Source: Rhipicephalus microplus
Lineage: Eukaryota > Arthropoda > Arachnida > Ixodida > Ixodidae
Direction: 5' to 3'
NCBI RefSeq assembly: GCF_043290135.1
Contig: NC_134702.1
Span: 193,720,491-193,784,490, forward strand
Length of the DNA: 64,000 nucleotides
The notes under the pieces were generated by a model. That model searched no databases and was not told where the DNA came from. It saw nothing but the letters and a program-made list of their open reading frames with translations. The position numbers and the translations under genes are program-made. Shown one piece after another: positions 36,511-48,660 of the stretch. Numbering within the stretch: position 1 is the first letter of the stretch; the number at the start of each line of letters is the position of its first letter.

Positions 36511-37524
36511 TTATTGGGGGCGAAGCTCCTTATAGCGGCACCCGTTTGTCCCCTGTAGTATGTAACAAGTACAACATTTTGACCTCCAAGGTGGTGCGGG
36601 TGAGATGCTTCTTCTGTGCGTTGTTGAACAATAAGAAATAGTGCGCAACGTACACATCAATGGCTGCTAATGGGGAATGAGAGACATGAGCATTCGGCTT
36701 TTAGTTAACGCGCAGGCTGCGATCACCATTAGCAGCCATTGGCATGTACACTGAGCACTATCTGACAAGAAAGGGTTGCTACGTTATACTCGCTGGGTGT
36801 AACCTCCTTAGCTTTAGAAAGGTTTAGCGAGCGTTGAGCCGCAGTGCCATGAATACAATGAACTTGTATATACCATGAATGAACTCGAGGTGGTTAAAAA
36901 TGGGAAGTAGATACGAACCGCAAGCCATAAGAAAGTAAAAGCCGAATTCTCCGCCTCTCATTTCCCATTAGCAGCCATTGGCATGTACATTGAGCACTAT
37001 CTGACTGAAAAAGTTTGCTACGTCATACTCGCTGGGCGTAACATCCTTGGTTTTCGAAAGGTTTAGCGAGCGTTCGGCCGCAGTGCCATGAATACAGTGA
37101 ACTAGTATATACCATGAACTCGATGTGGTTAAAGGTGGGAAGTGGACCCGAAGCGCAAGCCGTAAGAAAGTGTGCGTGTGCCACCTCTCGTTTAGTCCTT
37201 GGAAAGTCCGCTTGATGGCGGTGCTTCTATATGGGGAATATATGAAGAAAAGATGCGAGATGGTGGTACTTCGAGTGTTGAATAGATGGACGAACGGACA
37301 CATAGACAGATGCATGGATGGACGCATGAACGGACGCAGGGGAGGCTGCATGGACGAACGCAGGGACGGACGCACGAACGGACGCACGCACGGACGGGAT
37401 GACGGACGCATGGACGTTCGCACTGACGGACGCATGGACGGACGGAAGCAAGAACGAATGGACGGACGAATTCTTCGCCCCACTCTCCATCATTCACTCC
37501 GTGGATATGCTGCCATTTTTTTTA
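36511..37524 (+). mobile_element. minisatellite-bearing dispersed element, copy C (internal duplication)
   Basis: The longest copy, from TTATTGGGGGCGAAGCTCC to CGTGGATATGCTGCC plus a T run. It holds two tandem versions of the middle segment (about 36,724-36,945 and 36,964-37,170), both with CATTAGCAGCCATTGGCATG, GGTTTAGCGAGCGTT and GGCCGCAGTGCCATGAAT-like blocks. The first carries the inverted-repeat partner near 36,640. The GACG/GGAC array is at about 37,285-37,460. It ends about 185 bp from an M13 exon. Confidence 0.78.
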
Positions 37525-37708
37525 TATTCCACGCCAGACAAATGGGCACACGTGTTCTGCGAGAGCGTATGAAAAGCACGAGGAGGAAGATGAAGGTAGC
37601 GCGTGCCGATTCAAAACGTTGATAATTTTTAGTTTCTGGACAACGACCGACGGCTGGCCTGAACAATCCCGCGTTGGATTTTTTTTAAAATCACTCGTTG
37701 CTACCCAC

Positions 37709-37785
37709 CTGTACTTTGCTGGGCTCGTTGTACCATGAAGTATTTGCTTCTTAAGAAAGTCCTCCTTCTGATCTTCACAAAATCC
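37709..37785 (-). CDS. M13 gene exon: C-terminal SPxxYR segment
   Basis: Acceptor TGTACTACACAG, donor AG/GTGGGT. Codes GFCEDQKEDFLKKQILHG then TTSPAKYR. After the preceding exon's ISYAM the joined read follows the M13 pattern FAQxWC to HSPxxFR. The residue before SP is Thr where neprilysin has the catalytic His711. The Arg equivalent to Arg717 is present. Starts in phase 0 and ends two bases into a codon. The following exon, expected to carry the final Cys and Trp, was not found with confidence. Confidence 0.8.
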
Positions 37786-38430
37786 CTGTGTAGTACACAT
37801 ATTCATTTACACAAATACGTAGTTACCGCACAGGAACAAAGGAAAACCGACTAACAATCGTTTGCAATTACGAGTACCCCGTCCGATTGCTTGGAGAGGA
37901 AATAGAATACAAAAACACACAAACACCATGTTTTAAGACGCGAAGTATTTAACACAGTAATGATGTCAGCAAGTAATGCTTGAGAAATTCTTCTGCTGAT
38001 TTTGAAACATTAGGGGTAATGTTTTATTGTCCCAACTAAAAGGGGTGCGCATGCAGTGCACACCTTCGTATATCCAGGGGAAAATAGGAGCATCTGATTC
38101 ATATATTAGACATAGATAGGCTCATATATCAAAACACTTACTTCGCTACTCGTTTCTGTCCATCGAATAGCAAGAATATGCTATGCTAATCAAGCGGAAC
38201 CTAGTGCAAAGGCATTCTGCAGTTTACTGGCGAACTCTCTCTTTTACCCCTTTAAGTTGAAGAAGCATAGTACATCGGTTACTCCGCAGTTTTGCATTTG
38301 TGGGAACATTGCAAACGCGAAGAGAAAATGCAATTTCGGTATTGAATTTGCTGACATAAATAATCACTTGATCTCAAACATTACAGAAACGTTAAAGTGA
38401 GTGCTATGGCAAGAAAAATAAATGATATAC
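37786..38430 (-). other. M13 gene intron
   Basis: 645-bp intron between the two C-terminal exons. No repeat is recognised inside. Confidence 0.65.
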
Positions 38431-38538
38431 CATGGCATAGGAAATGAAGAAGAGCTGGTCAAGATTGAACTTCTTAAGACCAGCCATAGAGAAGTGAAGG
38501 TTGTCGATGTCCATGTCGTCGACTGTTTGGCGGAAGGC
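38431..38538 (-). CDS. M13 gene exon: QLFFISYA segment
   Basis: Exactly 36 codons between acceptor TTTCATACAG and donor ATG/GTATAT, phase 0 at both ends. Starts AFRQTVDDMD and contains LKKFNLDQLFFISYAM, the highly conserved M13 'EQLFFLSFAQ' stretch after a shortened linker. This is one of the two clearest family matches in the window. Confidence 0.88.
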
Positions 38539-38856
38539 CTGTATGAAAGGAATAGAAAGCAAAATATTATGCCATGAATGATCACGCAAGTTTAATTAAG
38601 CCCATCATTAAGAAGCAACCTGTTTAGTTTCTAAGTGAATAGCGCAACGAGCAGGGGCTGTATTACCAAAAACTTCCTATGCTTTAAGTATTCTTAAGAA
38701 AATATGTCAGCAAATCGCGGCACGGGCTATATTGTTTGCAACGTCGGCTATAATGAATGGGAAATCACACTTAAGAAGATAACTTCTGCGAGTTCTGCTC
38801 GAGATGTACGCGAGCAAGGACAAGGGGTAATTCCTTTTCACTTCTTTTTCTGACGT

Positions 38857-39156
38857 ATGCATGTGGGAGGTAGTGGTCAGATACTGCACCTGGGTGGCCA
38901 ATCCTTCTCTGGTGAGGGAGTGCGTTCTCGGCGGTGTTTGCCGGTGAGGCTGCACCCCAGGCCTCTTTTGCAGCTCCATCACCACGCGGATTTTTTTTTC
39001 ATCCGGTTGGGAACTGCGCGGCACCGGTATTTGAGCCACGGACCTTTTGCATGCGAGGCGGATGCTCTAACCACTACGCCATCGCCGCGGAACATGGGAG
39101 AGGCCTTTGTCCAACAGTGGACGTAGTTAGGCTGATGATAATGATGATGATGATGT
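38857..39156. repeat. composite SINE/LINE-tail repeat in an M13 intron
   Basis: Three parts: a 140-bp unit ending in a T run at 38,998; a tRNA-like segment read on the minus strand (39,017-39,089; A-box TGGCGTAGTGGTTAGAGC, B-box-like GGCTCAAATAC); and a plus-strand end GAGGCCTTTGTCCAACAGTG followed by GATGAT-type tail, as in some non-LTR retrotransposon 3' ends. The opposite orientation of head and tail is odd for a simple SINE and suggests joining or nested insertion. Confidence 0.6.
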
Positions 39157-39612
39157 TTTTCTGAAGGACCCTACTGGGCGGTATTACATAATAATTGAGT
39201 TACAAGATATACAACATAGCACTTTGTTACATGGTACATTGTGATGTGATAACTTCTGTGAAAACAGATGCACTTGAGTTAGAGATATTCTGCGCAAGGT
39301 CACTCCAGTCATTTGCTGCTCCCGCAAAAAAAACAAAGAAGATGTGAAAGTGGCAGTATGAGCATGAGGACGGGCAACGTTTAAAGAGTAGCCAATGCGT
39401 TACGATGTGAGGGACTGCTGCGAACAATAATTAAGCTGTATAATTCTGTGGTGATACATTGTAGTAACAACTTTATTGGCTTTCCTCCGTGTGCACTAGT
39501 CGCAAATGATGAACATGAAATGGACAGGGTTTGACATATTTCAACAGGATCAAACGTTGGGCTAGTTGAAAATATGCATGGAAGTGCATGTCCTGTGTTC
39601 TGTTGTGTTTAT

Positions 39613-39735
39613 GATTGATTGATGATTTATATGCAAGGTTTAACGTCCCAAAACCACCATATGCAAATAAGAGGCGCCATAGTGGAGGGCTCAGTAACTT
39701 TCGACCATTTGGGGTTCTTTAACGCGCACCACTTT
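39613..39735 (-). repeat. Ruka-type SINE fragment
   Basis: Only the body and tail remain (TTTAACGTCCCAAAACCACC, GGGGTTCTTTAACGCGCACC). The tRNA head is missing. Minus orientation, within an M13 intron. Confidence 0.8.
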
Positions 39736-41094
39736 GTTTTTCTGCCTGCGCTTAAGCTATAGTTTCATATAGTGCGCTGGCTCGCTATCAAAACAACGTA
39801 GCTTTCAATCAATTTTGTACGTGTAATCCCTATCAGATGCTTGTATTAAGTGTTGATCACTTCAAAAGCTCAATCCAAGGTCCTGTCGTGTCATATTAAA
39901 TCATGTCACGTGGTCCGTTGGCGTCACGAGGCTAAAAATATGTTTAGCATAGCCAACTATAGTATAGCCACGTATAATGTAGTATAGAAAGGGTGCGGAG
40001 GAACGAAGTAAGCGTGAGACGTTCTGTGAAGGTATAGAGGAAACTGAAAGATAGCCATGTAATGTATAGCATCGCAATGGGGTAGGAAAAGCCAATGATT
40101 GGGGGGTAGAATATGATGTGAGGGTAACGAGGAGAGGGAGAAGAAGAGACGCTAGGGCGAGGAGTAGGGAAGAAAGAAGGGAGGCTCAAGTAGGTATTAA
40201 GAGATCATGAAGTGAATGAAGCAGCAGTTGGCTTCTGGCCATACGAAATTTTTCATTCGGGCTACGCTGTGCCAAAAGAATGGAAATGTGAGGTTCAAAT
40301 AATTTACGCTTCAGGCTGCTAGCAGCGATGAGGGCACCGGCCGTCGGTAATATGATCATCGGTAGAAGGCACCGTCTTTTACACATTAGCCACTTTAACA
40401 TCCAGTTTTATCACTGGTGCTCACGTAGCCACTCGCATAAACTTAATATTATGCATCCTGCACGGAGAACACGGATGAAACTAAGTCCCTCCATGTTTGC
40501 AGTCACGCAGCCATTTCTGGTGGGCTACATATATATATTAGTATTATCTAATAATATTATTGTTTATTTTCAGGATGGTATATCTAAACATGGTACATGT
40601 GAAGGGATGGTATGGCTAAAGACATATTAACAGTCTGACAATGGCCCTACCACCCAAGCACTGCTCAACTGGGTTTTAAACATTTTTAAATTGCACAACG
40701 AAAGAAAAAGCGCAAGTACTAAGAGAAAAAACAAACAAACATATAGTAGACCCAGAAACAGTACTTGACACACACAAAATAATTTTACCAAAGCACTATT
40801 TTGAATACAGATGTCGTACACCACATAATACTGGATGCCTTCCTCATATTATGAAGGCTCACAGGACAAAAAATAAAACTGAACGACACTCTTAAACATA
40901 GATTTTGACATGGCTTCATTCACATTACTTAGAACTTGCGTATGTTGATTGAAAAAAGGTATCAGGTATTTAAGTTGAAGAGCTCCATATTTAGTTCTAC
41001 AAAGTGGAAGTTTGCAATGGCTATGTCTTAGAATACATTTCTCACGTGTGGTTGGGTACCTTTGTGTTTATGTTGATTTATGTTTTCAAACTTC
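39736..41094. other. intronic, nothing recognised
   Basis: AT-rich DNA inside the M13 intron. No exon or repeat is recognised. Confidence 0.5.
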
Positions 41095-41248
41095 TGTATG
41101 TATGTATGTATGTATGTATGTATGTATGTATGTATGTATGTATGTATGTATGTATGTATGTATGTATGTATGTATGTATGTATGTATGTATGTATGTATG
41201 TATGTATGTATGTATGTATGTATGTATGTATGTATGTATGTATGTATA
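41095..41248. repeat. (ATGT)n microsatellite
   Basis: About 38 perfect ATGT units. The C-M-Y-V and H-T-Y-I repeat frames are artefacts. Confidence 0.98.
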
Positions 41249-41600
41249 GACGCGCACCAACCCACTGCCTGGAGAAGACGCGTACTCGGATCAGCCGACA
41301 CTAGAGAAAAGCTATGCAGCAATACTTTTTAAAAGCAAATAACTATTATGGCTCCTAGATGCCCCGAAATCAATTTTTCAAGTAGCCACAATGTAGCCAT
41401 GTAGTCAACTCAAACTTTTCATCGGAATACGGGTCGTAAGTAGCCAGTGCGGTGCAAAGTTGCCTCCAACAGCAACATTGCACCAACATTCCATGTCCCG
41501 TCATCTGATCATAGTAAGGACTTAAGTAGGACAGCACGACTACATACGAGGCGGTTTCCGTTTCCTTATCTGTCTCTCTTACTTTTTCCGCTTCTTAGGT

Positions 41601-41722
41601 GAATTGCGAATCAGATGAAGTGCAAATCAGATAAATTGCAAAGCTGCTCAATGGTCAATACAGCCTTGCCGAAGGACGACTAGAAGTTGCTAAATTGGTT
41701 GTTACGCGTGAACTGTAGTGCC
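41601..41722 (+). repeat. direct repeat, copy 1
   Basis: A roughly 120-bp segment containing GCTGCTCAATGGTCAATACA and AGAAGTTGCTAAATTGGTTG, repeated in the same orientation at 44,014-44,128 with a few differences. The pair brackets the 43,585-43,650 M13 exon. Confidence 0.9.
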
Positions 41723-43584
41723 CTAAACTCCATGATAATTGCTGCTCAATAGCGAATATGCACATCCATGTAAATTAGATATCTTAAGACCTATTTCAAC
41801 ACAAAAAATATATTTATTCGATTCGTGTTTGCTCTTTAAAGACAGTGACACAGCATGCCTGCTCGCATAAAGTTGCTAATGGCACCAAACGAACCGACTT
41901 CTCTTTGCAAACATGTTTTTATATGGTGAATCACTTCGTCCGCCCACGGTGTTCCATTCTGCCATCAAATTCTGTTAACGGTGGTACATGCAGTAGAGAT
42001 CTTATTAGTCATTTGTTACGTGTACCTAAGCGATAAAGGACTACAGTGTTCATGAAAACTTCCCCAACATGAGTACAGTAAGCTCGTTAGCCCTTGAGTA
42101 TACTAAGCAACGAAGATTAGAAGCCTAGAATACTGCAAAACTGTTCTAACCGAGTGATAACTACATAAAGACTAGGCATTCTTGTGAAAAGTGGTCATGA
42201 GCCCAAAGTAAAATAATTCTACTGGTAGTGCTATCGCTGCTTTGTTGAATTATTGTAGGTGCGAACAAAAATACAAGTGCTGTTTGAAATGAATTTCGAG
42301 CAATGAGGTCTTATGTTATGCGGTGTAAGATACAATATGCGTGCTGCCATTTTAGCTGCTGCAATATAGACCTGGTAAGCATGAAGTAGGGCAATCAATT
42401 CCCCGCTGCAGCACGGCTGAGTTCTCATAAAGTCCACACTTGTCGGAGATCGGGTTAGTTAGTTCATCTTACTTGAACTGGAGTAGGGAAATACGGTGAA
42501 AAAACAATGGCTGAGCAGACTGACTAGATAGCACTCTGTCCGTTTTTGTCAGCCTGCCCAGGCCTTTTTTTTCACCGCATTGCGTTATCCTACTTCATTT
42601 CCATGATAGTGCTGTGCAATGCTCCCGCAAACTAAGGTTGAGAAACACGTTAAAAAAGCCTAGATAATGGCAATTTCAATTGAGCGACCCCATTTTTCCT
42701 TTACGGAACATCTCATATTCTTCTTCTTTAGCACTCAAAAGGGCCTTGCAACCATTTTCGAGCATAGGCAGAAAGCGCTGCCGATTGGCAGTAGAGGCTT
42801 CTTTCTGACAACACGTGAGCCAAATATTAAAGCGCAGCACGCGGTCTTGAATTCACAATAAATTATCAAATTCAGCTAAAAATTGCCTTCTCTTCTCTCG
42901 ATAAATCACGGAATAAGCCCAAAAGCACTCGTAGGAAGCCCGTACATCCACCATTGGCTGATTTGAACATGGCGCGCTTGGTATAATTATAGAGCTCGCC
43001 GCGGGAGGCCGTGACTTGTCCACAGGTGCGCGCACGATCGCACTGAGAAAGCACGTATTCGAAGAAAACAAAAAAAGAGAAAAAAGTGCTCAAAGTCACA
43101 AGGCGTGCGTGATGTTTTTTTTTTTTTTGCCCCTCGCATTTCTTTTTGCAGAGCTTCCAGCGCTTTCTTCGGGACGAAACAAGAGTGAATGCGGTTGCAG
43201 CGTGTGACAAATCTTTATAACTCCGCTCATCTTGGATGAATTCTTAAAACTTTAGCGGTGTTAAAGTTGTGAGGCAATAAACTCTTCAAGTGAATTAATT
43301 CTATGGTTACTCAAAAAAGTGTTTCAGGGCCCCTTCAAACTCACAACATAATTGAAGCATCCCTTGGTTTAGTTTTGTCTTATAAACGTAACATGACCAG
43401 TCTTCATTGATATCGCAGATATAGCGCGCAAGTACGCATGACAAATATCGAATGCAGGTGACACTCACGTAACACTTTCGTGCTGCAAAATGCGCCATGA
43501 AAATCATGTTCCTAGCAATTATTTTTCGGTCTTAGTTTATTTTACCGAAAGCGGTTCGGACAAACAGCTGTCTCCACTACTCAC
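41723..43584. other. intronic, nothing recognised
   Basis: Non-coding sequence of the M13 intron. No motif was found in the short frames at 42,231-42,437 and 42,872-43,210. Confidence 0.5.
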
Positions 43585-43650
43585 CTCGTAGAGCACTTCT
43601 GGGGCTGCATTGTCAGCGACGTTCATTTCGGAGGTTCCCGAGGATGTAAG
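43585..43650 (-). CDS. M13 gene exon: ENxAD-equivalent segment
   Basis: Exactly 22 codons, LTSSGTSEMNVADNAA then PEVLYE, between acceptor CATTTTCTCAG and donor GAG/GTGAGT, phase 0 at both ends. It aligns to the M13 motif 'GENIADNGG'. NVADN keeps the Asp, but the zinc-ligand Glu before it is Met. The following exon begins AFRQ, giving YEAFRQ where the family has a conserved YxAY/F. The short exon lies alone between an 11-kb and a 5-kb intron. Confidence 0.83.
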
Positions 43651-44013
43651 CTGAGAAAATGAAAAAAAGGTTATACACGAAGAAAATGCAAAAGAAGGCG
43701 AATATGCACCAATTATTCGCAAGAAGTGGCAACTCTAAGCGTGGCCACCGAGATCAGCTGGTGGTGCGCAGTTGCTCCAGCCATCCCGTTCTGTTCACAT
43801 GCGAGCGCGTAATCGGAGAAAGCGGGATAACTACTCCCGTCGTCGCACCACTGTGCGCACTCCCCCCCCCCCCTCCATGGATCGCTTCTCCCGACGAGAA
43901 CACGCGTGGAGGACGAAAGCTTGGCAATCACAGCTACTGTGCGATTACCAATAAAAAAATTCAGCACACATGTGGTGACCAAAAGCAAAATGTTGCTTGC
44001 TGCTGTAATTGGG

Positions 44014-44128
44014 CAATCAGATGAATTGCAAATCAGATGAATTGCAATGCTGCTCAATGGTCAATACAGCCTTGCCGAAGGACGACTAGAAGTTGCTAAA
44101 TTGGTTGTTACGCGTGAAGAGTAGTGCC
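44014..44128 (+). repeat. direct repeat, copy 2
   Basis: Partner of 41,601-41,722. Begins CAATCAGATGAATTGCAAAT and ends before GTGCCTTTTCG, where identity stops abruptly. Confidence 0.9.
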
Positions 44129-45069
44129 TTTTCGATTTTGACGCATACCTAGGACTGCAGGGCGATGCACAAGACCATTCGCCACAAGAGCGTTCAGTGA
44201 TGTCATACGGTAAGTTTTTCTAGGCGCTGGTAATTTTTCTCAAGGACGTTTCGTAAAAACAGCACACGGAATAGACACGAACGCTGAAAGATTGTCTCGC
44301 GTGTTATAATGTGGCTGTTCTTTTCTTTCTTTCTTTCGTTCTCTCTTACTTTATTTTTCTACCGACCATCCACAGTTGTATATATTGTCTGCGTTTTTTC
44401 CTCTGCAAACCGTCCCTGATGTCCGATTCACTACAATGATTATTTTCCTTATCTGCGTAGTCATGCATTGTTCAAAAAAAAGAACACAATTTTTATTAGT
44501 AGGTTCTCGCAGTAGCTTATGTTTATTCTGAATGTACAATGTGCTTGCTTTAAAGCAGAAATCACCTTTTTTTTAATATGAAGATCAAATAGTTCCACCA
44601 GTTTCCTTGTTATTGATTGGTATCTGGCATGTCCATTGCCACTTCAGCACAGGACGACTGAGGAAATGAGGTGTCCTTAATGCTCTGTTCTAGGCAGAGC
44701 TATGATAATCAGGCTTCAATTTATAAAATGTTTTGCATTATGTACAGAATATAAGTGAACGTGGTACCCTCTTTAGTTGTGCTACTGCACAATCAAGAAA
44801 TAGGTTTGATGCACCAAAGCTAATGCCTGGATGGGTTAGAGGAGGGAGAAAATGATCCCTTGAAGATACATGACACTTTATTTGCAACGACAAAAGCCAG
44901 CGCCTTGATTCTTAGCACTTTCGCCTCCCATTAAAAAAAAAAGCTTGTGGCGTCCATATATCTGCGTTGACACACGGAATAATATCACTTAGTATTCTTC
45001 ACTGTGCGCCAAAGCATAGCCACAGAAGCCTTTATAGCTGCAGTCGTCTACATGTAAATCCGATCACGA
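44129..45069. other. intronic, nothing recognised
   Basis: Short TTTCTTTC run at about 44,320-44,335. Otherwise non-coding intron sequence. Confidence 0.5.
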
Positions 45070-45818
45070 AAAAAAAAAATGGCAGCATATCCTTGGGGTG
45101 AATGATGGAGAGTGGAGTGAAGCGTCCGTTCGTCCTTTCGTTCTTGCTACCGTCCGCCCATGCGTCCGTCTGTGTGACCGTCCGTGCGCCCTTCCACCCG
45201 TCCGTGCGTCCATACCTGCGTTTGTCCATGCATCCGCCTCTGCGTCTGTCCATGCGTCCATCCATTCGTGCAGCCATCCGTGCGTCCGTCCATGCATCTG
45301 TCTGTGTGTCCGTTCATCCATCTAGTCAACACTCCAAGTACCACCATCTTGCATCTTTTCATCATATATTCCGCACATAAAAGCACCGCCATCAAGCGGA
45401 AATTCCAAGGACTAAACGACAGGTGGCACACGCACACTTTCTTACGGCTTGCGCTTCGTGTCTACTTCCCAGCTTTAACCGCCTCGAGTTCATTTTATAT
45501 ACCACTTCACTGTATTCATGGCACTGTGGCCCAACGCTCGCTAAACCTTTCTAAAACCACGGAAGTTACGCCCAGTGAGTATAAAGTAGCATCCCTTTCT
45601 CGTCAGATAGTGCTCAATGTACATGCCAATGGCTGCTTATGGGGAATTAGAGACAGGAGATTTTGGTTTTTAGTTAACACGCACGCTGCGAATTTTTATT
45701 GTTCAACAACGCACAGGAGAATTCTCCCACCGGCACCATCTTGCAGGTCAAAGCGTAAGACATGTTATGCACTACTACGAGGGATGAACGGGCGCCGCTT
45801 TAAGGAGCTTCACCCCTG
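45070..45818 (-). mobile_element. minisatellite-bearing dispersed element, copy D
   Basis: Minus-orientation copy: A run and GGCAGCATATCCTTGGGGTG at the left, array at about 45,115-45,325, GCTCGCTAAACCTTTCTAAA, and GAGCTTCACCCCTGAA at the right. Its middle segment matches copies B and C, including the TAGTGCTCAATGTACATGCC block. The 211-codon plus-strand frame is an artefact of array and element sequence. Confidence 0.75.
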
Positions 45819-46120
45819 AAAATGCATCTCCAGTAATAAAACATTTTGCTTCTGCCGCTTGGAACGGCTTTAGGCTCTCCCATAGTGGAGTACCAAGTAC
45901 TCCTAATCGTTACCCACTTTTTCTACCCCCCCCCATTCCCAATGGTAATCGTGAGAAAATTCGAATGCATTGCATAGCGTCTATAACGGTGTTTCGCACG
46001 TGGGAACCCAGCGTTAGAAATATAATGTTTATTTTTCCCTACATCATGCAACCATTAGCGTCGTTTGCCGCACGTAGTGTTTTTCTGTCAAGCAAAACGT
46101 TGTGTGCGTTTCCATCTCTT

Positions 46121-46555
46121 TACTCGGCGACAACTTTTCTTGGCACTGAAGAGAAAGCTGCGTAGCGAAATCGCGTGCATCCTACCACCAGTGAAGGTAG
46201 TTCCAAAGTAGCGCCTCTATTTTCAGCTTTAAATGTAAGTGTTCCTCGATTACTTTCTACGTTGAGCGATTTGGGAAAGTACGCAGCTCACACCTGTAAA
46301 ATATTCGTATTTCTTTTAATTTATGTGTTGTGCCTTCGCGTTTATGAATGAGTGAAAAATTCTCGCCTTTTTTGCGTGCATCTCAAATATAAAGAGGCGT
46401 CTACGTCTACACGAAGCGCTGATGGTGCGCCCCTGTCACTATACAACGCGATACGAGACGTGCGCCAGAATGAACTAGATCACGCAGTGCTACATGTGCA
46501 GAAGCTCCACCTCCGTAGCTTTCCCTTCAGTGCCAAGAAAAGTTGTCGCCGAGTA
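46121..46555. mobile_element. TA-flanked MITE with CTCGGCGAC termini
   Basis: About 430 bp with inverted ends CTCGGCGACAACTTTTCTTG (left, from 46,123) and its complement (right, to 46,553). The inverted match runs on through GCACTGAAG. A TA on each side fits a Tc1/mariner-type target duplication. There is no transposase. The same termini bound the element at 59,693-61,803. Confidence 0.8.
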
Positions 46556-46767
46556 TAGTAGCTAGCATGCACGGTTAAAATAGGCGCCCACGCCCACAGC
46601 TGTTGCTGACAGCTGCCGACGCCGAAGCGTGTCATGGTGAAGGCTCCGGTTTCTAGGGGCGCGCGCGTCCGCAGCTGTGGCTATGGGAGGTGGCGGTGGA
46701 CAGATCCTGAGGGACGCCTGACATACCCCGACTAAAACATTCATTCGAAAATAAAAGAAAGAGAATA

Positions 46768-48660
<1,893 letters not shown>

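Noticed and set aside
41004..41332. C-M-Y-V and H-T-Y-I repeat proteins
   Set aside because: Pure ATGT array read through.
45184..45819. 211-codon plus-strand frame, longest plus-strand frame in the area
   Set aside because: Starts in the minisatellite of a dispersed element and continues into its non-coding body. The same pattern appears at 36,968-37,483 (minus).
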